A DNA stretch of 29,470 nt. Origin: Opitutaceae bacterium (GTDB taxonomy: Bacteria > Verrucomicrobiota > Verrucomicrobiia > Opitutales > Opitutaceae). A model generated the notes under the pieces. The model saw only the letters and a list, made by a program, of their open reading frames with translations. It did not search any database and was not told where the DNA came from. Position 1 is the stretch's first letter; every line of letters begins with the position of its first letter. A program made the position numbers and the translations under genes. The stretch lies in assembly GCA_009919985.1 (NCBI GenBank), contig RGAX01000003.1:1-29470 (forward strand), written 5' to 3'. Shown here one piece after another: positions 15,433 to 24,792 of this stretch.

Positions 15433-16775
15433 CAAGAAAGAGCACCTGGCGCGGGTCGACGTCGGAGCGTCAGCGCGCTGAAACCAATCGCAAGCAGACA
15501 GCATGCGATCATCGTCACGAACACGCCATTCCAGCCAAATTTATCCGCGATCCAACCCACGCCTGCGCCGGAGGGAGCCGAACCGAAAAAATAACCAAAA
15601 AAGCCAGTGAATCCCGCCGCCGTGCCCGCTGCTTTTTTAGGCACGAGATCCAGCGCGTGCAGCCCTATCATCATGATTGGCCCGTAAATGAAAAACCCAA
15701 TGGCGATCAACGAGGCCACGTCGATCCAGTAAGGACCGCGTCCGTTGAGGCCGTAGACCACGAGGCCGGCGAGCGTCAGCGTCATGAACAAAATCGTCGC
15801 GGGCGCACGTCTCGCTTTGAACCAACGATCCGAAATCCAACCGCACAAAATCGTGCCAGGAATCCCGGCCAGCTCAAACGCGGTCCAGGCCATTCCGGAT
15901 TCTTTGAAATTAAAACCCTTCGCCGTCTGCAAATACGTAGGAATCCAATTCACCACGCCATAACGCACAAAATAGATGAATGCATTCGCGAGCGCGATGG
16001 CCCAGAGAAATTTGTTGTTCAACACGTGGCGGAAAAAGATTTCTCGAAAACTGAGCGTTTGCTCATGCGCCGCAGAGTAATCGGCGGGAAAATCATTTTT
16101 AAACGTCTCCACCGGCGGCAGTCCACAGCTCTGGGGGGTGTCGCGCACGAGCAGCAAAATCAACCCCGCCACGGCAGCCGCGATCGCGGCGTTCACGTAA
16201 AACGTCGCGCGCCAGTCGCCAAAATACGCCACGCCCCACGCGGCGAACACCGCGATGAGCGCACCCCCGACGTTGTGCGCGACGTTCCACGTAGCGACGA
16301 CGCGCCCGCGCTCCGTCGTACTCCACCAATGCACCATCGTCTTGCCACAAGGTGGCCAGCCCATGCCGTTGCACCAGCCGTTGAGCGTCTGAAGGCCAAC
16401 GATCAAAGCGAGCGAGCCATAGACTCCAGGGATCGTTCCGAAGGCAAACGTGACTGCGCTCGTGAGCAATAACCCCAGCGCCATGAACCCGCGCGGGTTG
16501 CTGCGATCCGACACGGCGCCCATGATAAATTTCGCGACACCATACGCTGTGAGCAGGCCGGTCATGGCCCAACCGAGCTGAACCTTGGAATACTCCGGAT
16601 GCGCTTTGAGGATGGCTGGAAGCGCGAGCGCGAAATTATTTCGCACCAGATAAAACGCCGCGTAGCCGACGAAAATGCCCGCAAACACCTGCCAGCGCAA
16701 TCGACGGTAAGTCGGCTCGATGCGATCGGCTGGCAACGGGGCGAGGGCCGGGGCGGATTTTAGAAAGGAAAACAC
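15432..16775 (-). CDS. glpT: Glycerol-3-phosphate:phosphate antiporter, OPA/MFS family
   Basis: 447 residues (E. coli GlpT 452) with about 12 hydrophobic segments. Visible family segments are FYLVRNNFALALPAI in helix 1, GWAMTGLLTAYGVAKFIMG, the OPA signature GWCNGMGWPPCGKTMVHWW, and RYGVVNWIPTYL in the second half. The arginines expected for phosphate binding are present in the first and second halves (VRNNF and VRYGV). It exchanges external glycerol-3-phosphate for phosphate across the inner membrane. It is coupled to glpQ downstream and lies about 96 bases downstream of a TonB-dependent receptor on the same strand. Confidence 0.94.
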   Translation of the reverse strand: MFSFLKSAPALAPLPADRIEPTYRRLRWQVFAGIFVGYAAFYLVRNNFALALPAILKAHPEYSKVQLGWAMTGLLTAYGVAKFIMGAVSDRSNPRGFMALGLLLTSAVTFAFGTIPGVYGSLALIVGLQTLNGWCNGMGWPPCGKTMVHWWSTTERGRVVATWNVAHNVGGALIAVFAAWGVAYFGDWRATFYVNAAIAAAVAGLILLLVRDTPQSCGLPPVETFKNDFPADYSAAHEQTLSFREIFFRHVLNNKFLWAIALANAFIYFVRYGVVNWIPTYLQTAKGFNFKESGMAWTAFELAGIPGTILCGWISDRWFKARRAPATILFMTLTLAGLVVYGLNGRGPYWIDVASLIAIGFFIYGPIMMIGLHALDLVPKKAAGTAAGFTGFFGYFFGSAPSGAGVGWIADKFGWNGVFVTMIACCLLAIGFSALTLRRRPAPGALS

Positions 16776-16830
16776 AGGAAGGGGTCGAGGGGTTGACCGC
16801 CAGTGAAACGCGCCACGCGCTTCAAGGCAA

Positions 16831-16861
16831 TCCGCGGCGCCAGCTCAAAGGGCGCCGCGGA
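16831..16861 (-). terminator. Hairpin between the TonB receptor gene and glpT
   Basis: A perfect 11-bp inverted repeat (tccgcggcgcc / ggcgccgcgga, 9-base loop) lies 11 bases past the receptor stop on the minus strand. Only a weak T-rich stretch follows (TTGCCTT), so termination may be partial, or the hairpin may stabilise mRNA ends and set the receptor-to-glpT expression ratio. Confidence 0.5.
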
Positions 16862-16871
16862 AAGCTAAGCC

Positions 16872-19800
16872 TTAGAATTTACGCGAGACCTCGAACGTAT
16901 ATTGGCGGCCGCGCACGTTGGCGGTGCCGGATTGATAGCCGTATTGTTCATCTGCCTGACGAGGTTCGCTATCGAGCACGTTATTGATACCGCCGCGGAC
17001 GGAGACGCCTTTGAGCCACGCCGTGGTGCGCCCCGTGAAGCGGTAGGATATCCAGGCGTTGTGATTGTAGGTGGGATCGACGCGGAGGAGATAACGGATG
17101 ATGCCGTTGTCGTTAAACACGCGGATGTAGCCGGGCGCGCCGAGGGCGCGGTAGATCGCCTCGGTCGTGGCAGCAGAGGTATCCACAAAGGAGCCGAAAT
17201 AAGTGGAAAACCAGCCGAGCGAGACGGGGCCGCGGCGCCAAGAGAGGGAGGCGTTGGCGCGCCATTTCACGCGGCCATTGCGATCGAGTTCGTCAAGGAG
17301 CGGCGAGTTTGCATCGGCTTGGGAGCGACGGAGGATGTAATGCGTGGCTTCGCCGTTAAACGTGAATTGGCCGTAGTTGGTCTTGGGCGAACGCCATTGG
17401 GCGCCGAACTCGTAGCCTTGGATGTCGCGGCCGCTAAGATTGAGATAATCGTCGATGACGCTGACGAGTTCGCCAACTGCGGCGCGGCGAGCATTGCTGC
17501 TAGTCTGCTGGGTGTTGAAGGCCGCGAAGGCCGCCCGATCGGCATCGGTGACGGGCTTGCGGATGACCTTGCTCGAGCCTTTGTAGGCGGCGGTGCCAGA
17601 GCCGAGGTCGATCTGGTTGATGTTGGCACCCTTGGCGAGTTCAGCCTGCGTCGCGAGCGCGAGCGTGATTTCATCGCGGTCAATCGCGGCTTGGCCCCCG
17701 ACGTTTTCAATCACCTGGTTTTGGTTGAGGTGGAAATAATCGAAGGAGAAGGAAAGTCCTCTAACTTTGGGCACATCAAGGACGAAGCCGGCGACCCAGG
17801 TTTTGGCTTCTTCGGGCCGGAGGTTTTGGTTGCCTTGGCGGTAGACGGTGCGTTGCGCAATTCCATCGGAGAGGAGGCCGGTAACGTCGAAACGGTAGCC
17901 GTCGTCGGCGCCAATTTGGCGGCGCAGAGGCGTGGTGTTAGTCTGCACCAGATTGGGCGCACGAAAAGATTCGGCGGCGGAGGCGCGCAGTTTAAGAAAA
18001 GAAAACGGTTTCCACACGAGGCTGGCCTTGGGTTTGGTCGTCTGACCAAAAATGGAAAAATGCTCGAAGCGACCGGCCAGCGTGAGCTCGAGGGACTCGA
18101 GTAGCGGGCGGCGGTTTTCGCGAGTGACAAAGGGTAGCGACGTCTCGACGTAAGCGGCGTAAATAGTCTGCGCGGCGCTAATCGGGACATTGGAGCTGAG
18201 TGCGAGGAAGTCGTTATCGCCCTCACGCAGGTAGGGAAACTGGCTGCCCGAGCCGGGGGGATTGAGACCAACGAAGCTCGCGCGTTTATCGTCGTAGGTC
18301 TCGTAGCGCACCTCGGTGCCGCTGGCGACCCCGATGGGGCCGCCGCGAAAAACGCGGCCGAAGCGGCCGTTAATTTTGGCGTCCCACATAAAGAGGTTCG
18401 TGCGACCGAAGCGGTCTTCGTCGCCGTAGATGCCATCGTAAACGCTGGCGGGGTTTTTGTAAGCTTGGTCGACGACAATCTGATTGTTAACGATTTTAAA
18501 CGTGACGGGAAACGGGTTGAAGGCGGTGGCGTCGGTGCGGTTGAGCGCGCGGCGCAGGAGGGATTCGCGCACTTGGAAATGTTCGTATTCGTGAGTCTGG
18601 GCACCAGAGGCTGTGACCGCAGATTCCCATTCCCAGTCTTGACCCAGTTTACCACGCAGACCGCCAAGCGCGCGCCAAGAATACGTATAAACTTCGGTTT
18701 CACGGGGCTTGAGGCCGTCGCTCGAATTTTGTCCAGGCGAGATGCCAGTCCAAAGGGAAACATCGGCCGGCGTGCCAACGAGCCGCGGCGTGCCATCGCT
18801 GTTAGGCGTGCCAGTGACATTATAGAAACGCACGCCGAAGGGATTCCAGGGATTGGCGGCGGGGAGATAGATACCCTGGTCGTCGGTGTTTTTAAAATTC
18901 ACCGGCTCGCGGCCCGTGCGGCTGTAGGCGCGGTAAAAGAGTAAATCGCCAAAGGCGGCAAGGCGCTCGTTGAACGTGTGATCAAGAAAAGCGGCGAATT
19001 GGGCGCGGTCGGTCGCAGGCACGAGCATCTTCCACTGGTTCCAATTCGAGTAGGTGGCGTTCTCGGCGTTATCGATATTTTTGGATGGCGCGGTCTGTTT
19101 AAAAGAGACGCCGGTGGGGCTGGGCCAGAGGTAAAACATGCCGTCGGTAGCCATCGTGGCAACGCCGGTCGGAGGCGTAGTGCTGGTGGTAATGCCGGTG
19201 TTGGCGGTGGGGCGAGAGCCGACAAAGGTTAGGTAATCAGACTGGATGAAGCCGCGTTGCCACTGACCCCATTGATTGACACTGTTAGTGTTCGCGAAGT
19301 CGTTGTCGCGAGAGAACGCGACGCCAGTGGCGGGATCAATAACAGGGATGCCGTTCCACGGAGCAGGAAGCTTGCGACTGACGCGCAAGTCGGCGTTTTT
19401 GGCCCAAGCGCGATCGTGAGCGGCGAGGGCGTCGCGATGAAAATAGTCGAGGGAGACCGAAAGATGCGTCCGGCCAAAACGCATGCCCTCAAACGCCGTA
19501 GCGTTGAACTCATTAGCGCCGCCATGCTGCGTCATGGAGCCTTTTAAAGTAAGGCCACGGCCCACGTAAGTACGGGAAACAAGGTTGTTGATCACGCCAG
19601 CGGCCGCGTCGGCACCATAAATAGCGGAGGCTCCGTCGCGGAGAATTTCCACGCGTTCCAGCATGGCTCGCGGGATGGTGTTGATATTGACCGCGAGCGA
19701 AGGGACCCCGTTTTCCGCCATCGAGATCGGGTGAGGGGCCATGCGGCGACCATTGAGGAGTGTGAGCGTGCTGCCGGAACCAATACCGCGCAGATCGATC

Positions 19801-20123
19801 GAGGCGACGTCGCCGCGCGCGAGTTGTGGGCCGTTATTGATTTCGGTGATGGCGGAGGGTTCAGCCATGCCGAGGGTTTCAAAAAGTTCCGCCATCGTGG
19901 CCATGCCGCGTGCGTCGAGATCGGCCGCGCTCAGAATCGTGACGGGGAGCGCCGTCTCAGCATCAGAGCGCCGAATGTTGGAGCCGGTGACGGTGAAGGC
20001 CTCCAGTTTCACGGCTTCCTCGTCGGGGAGGTTCGTCAGGGATTTGGGGGCGGGGGCTTGGGCGAAAGCCTCGGCCGCGAACACAATTAAAGCCGGAAGG
20101 AAGGCGAAACGGAGATAACTCAT
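16872..20123 (-). CDS. TonB-dependent outer-membrane receptor
   Basis: 1083 residues. A signal peptide (cut near AFAQA) is followed by a short linker and the segment EAFTVTGSNIRRSD, which begins the plug. The plug shows LAAxDLxARG-like and LFETLG segments, SIDLRGIGSGSTLTLLNGRR, and ERVEILRDGASAIYGADAAAGVIN. A large barrel follows, with typical segments such as SLVWKPFSFLKLRASAAESFRAPN, NQNLRPEEAKTWVAGF and LSFSFDYFHLNQNQ. The end is the expected aromatic-terminated strand, RQYTFEVSRKF. It imports a substrate across the outer membrane using TonB energy. No SusD-like partner is adjacent. The downstream glpT-glpQ suggest, but do not prove, glycerophosphodiesters as cargo. Confidence 0.95.
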   Translation of the reverse strand: MSYLRFAFLPALIVFAAEAFAQAPAPKSLTNLPDEEAVKLEAFTVTGSNIRRSDAETALPVTILSAADLDARGMATMAELFETLGMAEPSAITEINNGPQLARGDVASIDLRGIGSGSTLTLLNGRRMAPHPISMAENGVPSLAVNINTIPRAMLERVEILRDGASAIYGADAAAGVINNLVSRTYVGRGLTLKGSMTQHGGANEFNATAFEGMRFGRTHLSVSLDYFHRDALAAHDRAWAKNADLRVSRKLPAPWNGIPVIDPATGVAFSRDNDFANTNSVNQWGQWQRGFIQSDYLTFVGSRPTANTGITTSTTPPTGVATMATDGMFYLWPSPTGVSFKQTAPSKNIDNAENATYSNWNQWKMLVPATDRAQFAAFLDHTFNERLAAFGDLLFYRAYSRTGREPVNFKNTDDQGIYLPAANPWNPFGVRFYNVTGTPNSDGTPRLVGTPADVSLWTGISPGQNSSDGLKPRETEVYTYSWRALGGLRGKLGQDWEWESAVTASGAQTHEYEHFQVRESLLRRALNRTDATAFNPFPVTFKIVNNQIVVDQAYKNPASVYDGIYGDEDRFGRTNLFMWDAKINGRFGRVFRGGPIGVASGTEVRYETYDDKRASFVGLNPPGSGSQFPYLREGDNDFLALSSNVPISAAQTIYAAYVETSLPFVTRENRRPLLESLELTLAGRFEHFSIFGQTTKPKASLVWKPFSFLKLRASAAESFRAPNLVQTNTTPLRRQIGADDGYRFDVTGLLSDGIAQRTVYRQGNQNLRPEEAKTWVAGFVLDVPKVRGLSFSFDYFHLNQNQVIENVGGQAAIDRDEITLALATQAELAKGANINQIDLGSGTAAYKGSSKVIRKPVTDADRAAFAAFNTQQTSSNARRAAVGELVSVIDDYLNLSGRDIQGYEFGAQWRSPKTNYGQFTFNGEATHYILRRSQADANSPLLDELDRNGRVKWRANASLSWRRGPVSLGWFSTYFGSFVDTSAATTEAIYRALGAPGYIRVFNDNGIIRYLLRVDPTYNHNAWISYRFTGRTTAWLKGVSVRGGINNVLDSEPRQADEQYGYQSGTANVRGRQYTFEVSRKF

Positions 20124-20325
20124 TGATTAAAACAGCAAGCGATGGGGTGGGCAGACGCTTCCGTCGAGTTCGTCATTAAGAAAATACCGCAACCGGACGC
20201 AAATTTAACCCTACTGTCACAAACCGCCGCGTCGACTTCACCGCGGTTGTGTTAATTCCGCTTAAACGCGAAAATCTCTCGCTTGCCCGCATCGCCAGCC
20301 GCGCTCAGCTTGCAGCTCAAAGTTC

Positions 20326-22306
20326 ATGTCGTTTCCCTTCCTTCCTGCGCTCCTCGGCTCCCGTGAGCTCCGTCCCGCTGACCTCGCCCGCGATCCCGCC
20401 TCAGCCTTGCTCCGCATCTACGCATGGATGCACGTCGCTCGCACCAGCGATAACCGCATCCTCGATCTGTTCCGCCAAGGCATGATTAAAGGCACGGTCA
20501 CCGGCGGCCAGGGCAACGAAGGCCTCGTCGTCCCACTCGCCTTGCTCGCGGATAAAGCCACCGACGTCATCTCGTTTTCACATCGCGGTTACGGCGGTCA
20601 TCTCGTCTGGAGCGGTCACCTCTGCGATCATCTTAACCAGTATTTCGCCAACGCCAGTAGCCCCACCCTCGCGCGCGAGGGCAACATCCACCACGGCGAC
20701 CCCGCCGCGCGCTCGTTGCCCATGATCAGCCACCTCGGCGCCATGCTGAGCAACGTCGTCGGCGCGACCGATTCTCAACGTCGCCTCGGCCGCTCCGCCG
20801 TAGGCTTTGCTTTCTTTGGCGACGGCAGCTCCAGCACCGGTGATGTCCACGAGACCCTGAACCTCGCCTCGCTGCTTTCGCTGCCAATTCTCTTTGTTGT
20901 AGAAAACAACCGCTACGCGTACTCCACGCCTGTCGCCGAGCAATTCGCCGGCAACGCCGAGCTCTGGCAACGCGCCGCCGGCTACGGCATCGAGGGCTTC
21001 GCGCTCGATACCACTCTTGATGTCGCCGCCACCGCGCGCACCTTTGCCGCCGCCATCGAAAAGGTGCGCACCACCTCGCGCCCATTACTGATTGAGGCCC
21101 ACACCCTCCGCCTCCGCGGCCACGCCGCCTACGACACCGGCGATTACCTAAAACCCGGCGAAGCCGAAGGGTTTTTCGCCCGCGATCCGCTCCCCAAACT
21201 CCGCGCGCAGCTCAGCGCCACGCACGGCGCCGCTCGCCATCCCTCGCCCCACCGCCGATGCGACCGCGATGCTGGCGGATGTGTTCGCCCCCGCGAGTGC
21301 GCCCCTGCCGTGGGAACCTACGCCCGCCGTGCCGGAAAATCTCAACGCCGCCCAAGCCCTCAATCTCGGCCTGCGTAAAATTCTCACCGAGCGCCCAGAG
21401 TCCCTCGTCCTCGGTCAAGACATCGGCACCTACGGCGGCGCCTTCAAAGTCACGGAGGGCCTGCTCGCTGATTTTGGCCGCCCCCGCGTGTTCAATACGC
21501 CCTTAGCCGAAAGCGCCTGCACCGGTTACGCCATCGGCCTCGCACTCAACGGCCATCGCCCGATCGAGGAATTTCAATTTTCCGACTTCGTCACCGAGGC
21601 CGCCACGCAGATCACGCTCAACGCCGCCACCTACCGCTTCCGCTCCGGCGCTGCCGTGCCTATGGTGTTGCGCCTGCCCACCGGCGGCGGGCTGACGTTT
21701 GGCTCCTTCCACTCGCAGGAACTCGACTCATTTCTCCTCGCGATGCCCGGCCTCAAGGCCCTTTACCCCAGTACGCCACAGGACGCCTTCAACGCCCTCC
21801 TCGCCGCCTACGAGGACAACAACCCGGTGATTCTCTTCGAGCACAAGGCCCTCTACCGCCGCGGCAAAGCCCCCGTCGCTTGGGACGCCAACTACCGGGA
21901 CATTTGGTCGCCGAAAAAACTCCGCGCCGGCGACTACGCCACGCTTGTTACCTACGGCGACATGGTCCACCTCGCCGAGGCGGCCGCCGCCTACCTCGCC
22001 GCCGAATACGAAATCACGCTCGACCTCTTCGACCTTCGCGCCCTCGCCCCGCTACGCCTCGAGGCCATCGAATCCTCCCTCCAACGCACCGGCCGCCTCA
22101 TCGTTCTGCACGAAGGCCGCCGCACCCACGGCTTCGGCGCCGAACTCGTCGCCCGCCTCACCGAAAAATACTTCTCTGCGATGAAAGCCGCCCCCCTGCG
22201 CATCGCCTCGCTCGATTTACCCGTGCCCTTCGCCCCTGAACTCGAACAAGCCTTCCGCCCCACCAAAGACAAAATCATCGAGCGCATTACGGAGTGGATG
22301 GGGTGA
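20326..22306 (+). pseudogene. 2-oxo acid dehydrogenase E1, fused alpha-beta type, frame-broken in the linker
   Basis: The alpha half starts at ATG 20326 and runs to about residue 300. It contains GMIKGTVTGGQGNEG, SFSHRGYGGHL and the thiamine-diphosphate motif GDGSSSTGDVHETLNLASLL ending in VENNRYAYST. The beta half (21269 onward) has LVLGQDIGTYGGAFKVTEGL, FNTPLAESACTGYAIGLAL, PIEEFQFSDFVTEA and GGGLTFGSFHSQELDSF. The beta frame also reads sensibly upstream of its first ATG (LAIPRPTADAT), which argues that the halves were one protein. The alpha frame goes out of register after QLSATHGA at about 21230, where some linker residues seem lost. It decarboxylates a 2-oxo acid (branched-chain, pyruvate or acetoin type; not decidable) and passes the acyl group to E2 lipoate. 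Two separate genes with a damaged alpha end is the alternative. Confidence 0.85.
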
Positions 22307-22338
22307 TTTTTCGCCCCACAAAAATCTAGGGTTTCACC

Positions 22339-22878
22339 ATGTCCCAATCGAAAGTAGGCCCCAAAAAATCCTCCCGCCCGAGCGCAGCCCGCTGGGCCCG
22401 CATCCGCCTCTTCGCCATGGACGTAGACGGGGTTCTCACCGACGGCACCGTTCTCATCTCCTCCGACGGCACCGAGGCCAAACGCTTCTCCATCCTCGAC
22501 GGCCTCGGCCTAGCCCGCCTCCGCGACGCCGGCCTCCCGCTCGCTTGGATTTCCGGCCGCGCGTCCGGCGCCACCACCGCCCGAGCCACCGAGCTCAAAA
22601 TCCCCCACCTCATCCAAGGCCGCTCCGATAAACTATCCGCCCTCACCGAGCTCGCCGCCCAACTCAACCTTCCGCTCTCCGCCTGCGCCTACATGGGCGA
22701 CGATGTGATCGACATCCCCGCCCTCCGTGCCGCCGGTATCGGTATCAGCGTCCCAGGCGCCATCGCCGAAGCCCGCGCCGCGGCCGACTACGTCACGAAA
22801 CGCGAAGCCGGCCTTGGCGCCGTCCGCGAAATCTGCGACCACCTCCTCGCCGCCCGCGGGAACAAACCTCGCCGCTAG
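22339..22878 (+). CDS. kdsC: 3-deoxy-D-manno-octulosonate-8-phosphate phosphatase, KdsC-type HAD hydrolase
   Basis: 179 residues of a C0-type HAD phosphatase. Motif I is MDVDGVLTDG (nucleophile D28, acid D30), the serine motif is WISGRASG, and motif IV is YMGDDVIDIPAL. The NGVLxDG-to-FSILDGLGLARLRDAG layout is typical of KdsC. It removes phosphate from Kdo-8-phosphate in LPS inner-core synthesis. Its place directly before lptC-lptA-lptB is the conserved context in many Gram-negatives and supports the specific name over a generic HAD phosphatase. Confidence 0.9.
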   Translation: MSQSKVGPKKSSRPSAARWARIRLFAMDVDGVLTDGTVLISSDGTEAKRFSILDGLGLARLRDAGLPLAWISGRASGATTARATELKIPHLIQGRSDKLSALTELAAQLNLPLSACAYMGDDVIDIPALRAAGIGISVPGAIAEARAAADYVTKREAGLGAVREICDHLLAARGNKPRR

Positions 22879-22904
22879 CGCAGCCTTGCGTTCCCCTTTC
22901 TCCC

Positions 22905-23351
22905 TTGCTCCGGCTTGCCTCAATTTTCTGGTTTCTTTTCCTCCTCGCGAGCCTCACGCGTGCGGCTGAGCCCGCCCGGACCGTCCAACCTGTTGTCGCC
23001 AAAAACTGGAGCCTTCCCCTGTTCACCAAAGAGGGCCACCGCAGCATGACGCTCCGCGGCAGCGAGGCGCGCACCTTCAGCGCCGAGCGCATCGACATCA
23101 TCGATCTTAATATCACCACCTTCAACGGCGACGCCACCGCCAAGGTCGACTCGATCCTGCTCTGCCGCGAACTCGCCAGCTTCTTTCCCAACGAAAAAAT
23201 CGTCCGCGGCGAATCCACCGTCCGGCTCATGCGCGACGACCTTGAAATCACCGGCGAACAATGGACCTACGAGCACGCCGCCAAAAAAGTTTCCCTCGCC
23301 CGCCACGCTCGCATAACCTTCAAGGCGCAGTTGCCCGACATCCTAAAATGA
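22905..23351 (+). CDS. lptC: LPS export protein LptC-like
   Basis: 148 residues from a probable TTG at 22905. The N-terminal hydrophobic stretch (MLRLASIFWFLFLLASL) would be the membrane anchor or signal. A short beta-jellyroll-like domain follows, with MTLRGSEARTFSAERIDIIDL, NGDATAKVDSILLCRE and LMRDDLEITGEQWTYEHAAKK. Sequence similarity to known LptC is weak by eye, and the name rests largely on position between kdsC and lptA and on size. It would connect the LptB2FG transporter to LptA in the periplasm. Its stop overlaps the lptA start (ATGA). Confidence 0.7.
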   Translation: MLRLASIFWFLFLLASLTRAAEPARTVQPVVAKNWSLPLFTKEGHRSMTLRGSEARTFSAERIDIIDLNITTFNGDATAKVDSILLCRELASFFPNEKIVRGESTVRLMRDDLEITGEQWTYEHAAKKVSLARHARITFKAQLPDILK

Positions 23352-23962
23352 CGCTTCGCCCGCTCCTTTCCCTTTTAGTCGCGCTCGCCTGCGCACCCGC
23401 CGCCCTCCACGCTCAAACCGCCGCGAGCGTGGCCGCCAAGGAAACCGTCATCGAATGCGCCGGTCTCGCCGAGACGACCAGCACTGAAACTGAAAGCATC
23501 GCCACGTTCCGCGACCGCGTCGTCGTCACCGCCAGCAACCTCAAACTCACCTGCGATTACCTCAAAGTTGTCACCTCCCGCAAAGGCGACCCCAAGGCCA
23601 TCATCGGCAAACAAAGTTACTTCAAGTCTCTCATCGCCACCGGAAACGTGCGCCTCGTGCAGAGCGACCGCATCGCCACCTGCGGCCGAGCCGAGATTTT
23701 TCCTGACGAAGACCGCGTCGTGCTCAGCCGCGAAGCGAAGAGCGAACCCTTTCCCTCCGTCACCTTCGATAAAACCGTCATGACCGGCCCGCGCATGATT
23801 CTGTACCGCGGCCAACGCCGTGCTGTGGTCGAGCCCGAAGACGGCGTCGGTGTCCGCCTCACCGGCCCCACCATCAAAGACCTCGGTTTCGAGAAACTAA
23901 AACCCACGCCCAAATCCGCGGCGCCCGCCGTGAAGGCCGAATCGCCCAAACCCACCCCATGA
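23348..23962 (+). CDS. lptA: LPS transport periplasmic protein LptA (OstA-like)
   Basis: 204 residues from ATG 23348 (MTLRPLLSLLVALACAPAALHAQ), a clear signal peptide. The mature part has OstA-fold repeats: ATFRDRVVVTASNLKLTCDYLKV, SLIATGNVRLVQSDRIATCGRAEIF and DRVVLSREAKSEPFPSV. It ends in a Lys/Pro/Ala-rich tail (LKPTPKSAAPAVKAESPKP) not usual for E. coli LptA. It forms the periplasmic bridge carrying LPS to the outer membrane. It overlaps lptC before it and lptB after it by four bases each, so the three are tightly coupled. A longer frame from 23261 overlaps lptC and lacks support. Confidence 0.87.
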   Translation: MTLRPLLSLLVALACAPAALHAQTAASVAAKETVIECAGLAETTSTETESIATFRDRVVVTASNLKLTCDYLKVVTSRKGDPKAIIGKQSYFKSLIATGNVRLVQSDRIATCGRAEIFPDEDRVVLSREAKSEPFPSVTFDKTVMTGPRMILYRGQRRAVVEPEDGVGVRLTGPTIKDLGFEKLKPTPKSAAPAVKAESPKPTP

Positions 23963-24708
23963 GCGCCCCAGCCCCCACGAGCCCGCGCTCAGAGATCGTA
24001 ACCCAGGGTCTCGTTAAAACGTTCGGTACACGCACCGTCGTCGACGGCGTCAGCCTCCGCGTGAGTGCCGGCGAAATCGTCGGACTGCTGGGTCGCAACG
24101 GCGCGGGTAAGACGACGGCGTTTTACATGGTCGTCGGCCTCGTGCCTGCCACCGCCGGCACCGTTTCTCTCGACGGAATCGACCTCACGCGCCTGCCCAT
24201 GCACGAGCGAGCGCGCCACGGCATCGGCTACCTCCCGCAGGAAGCCTCCGTCTTCCGCAAACTCACCGTCGAGGAAAACATTCTCGCCATCGTTGAAGTG
24301 ATCAACGTACCCCGCGCCGAGCGCGCCGCCCGCGTCGCCCATCACCTCTCCGAACTCTCGCTCACACACCTCGCTAAACAAAAAGCCTTCACTCTGTCCG
24401 GCGGCGAACGGCGGCGTCTTGAGATCGCCCGCGCCCTCGTCACCCGGCCGAAGTTCCTCTTGATGGACGAACCTTTTGCCGCGATCGATCCCATCTCCGT
24501 TGCGGAGGTGCAGAAAATTATTCTCGATCTGAAAACCCGCGGCATCGGCGTCATCATCACCGATCACAACGTGCGCGAGACCCTCCGCATTGTCGACCGC
24601 GCCTACCTCCTCGAGAAAGGCAAAGTCCACTTCGAAGGCACCGGCGAGGAACTCATCAAGGACGACCAAGCGCGCAAATTTTACCTCGGCGAAGATTTCA
24701 ACATGTGA
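23959..24708 (+). CDS. lptB: LPS export ABC transporter ATP-binding protein LptB
   Basis: 249 residues. ABC ATPase motifs are visible: Walker A GRNGAGKT (45-52), Q-loop YLPQEASVFRKLTVEENILA, signature LSGGE (146-150), Walker B LLMDEPF with D170 and E171, and switch His203 in TDHN. The YLPQEASVFRKL segment and DEPFAAIDPISV are characteristic of LptB and separate it from the related LivF/LivG group. It powers LPS extraction from the inner membrane together with LptF and LptG, which are not in the window. The start overlaps the lptA stop (ATGA). Confidence 0.95.
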   Translation: MSAPAPTSPRSEIVTQGLVKTFGTRTVVDGVSLRVSAGEIVGLLGRNGAGKTTAFYMVVGLVPATAGTVSLDGIDLTRLPMHERARHGIGYLPQEASVFRKLTVEENILAIVEVINVPRAERAARVAHHLSELSLTHLAKQKAFTLSGGERRRLEIARALVTRPKFLLMDEPFAAIDPISVAEVQKIILDLKTRGIGVIITDHNVRETLRIVDRAYLLEKGKVHFEGTGEELIKDDQARKFYLGEDFNM

Positions 24709-24792
24709 CGACCCACCCCGCGGACCGCAGTCGGATTTTCATCACCCCATTTTTAGCGGCCACCTCGCGATTAAACGGAAAAACTACTCCCC

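Noticed and set aside
15348..16472. 374-codon plus-strand open frame opposite glpT
   Set aside because: An Arg/His-rich antisense product of glpT, with no domain and no coding context.
16902..18104. 400-codon open frame on the plus strand inside the TonB receptor gene
   Set aside because: It is antisense to a clearly real receptor. The peptide is Gly/Ala/Val/Glu-rich with no domain, as expected from the complement of a GC-rich gene.
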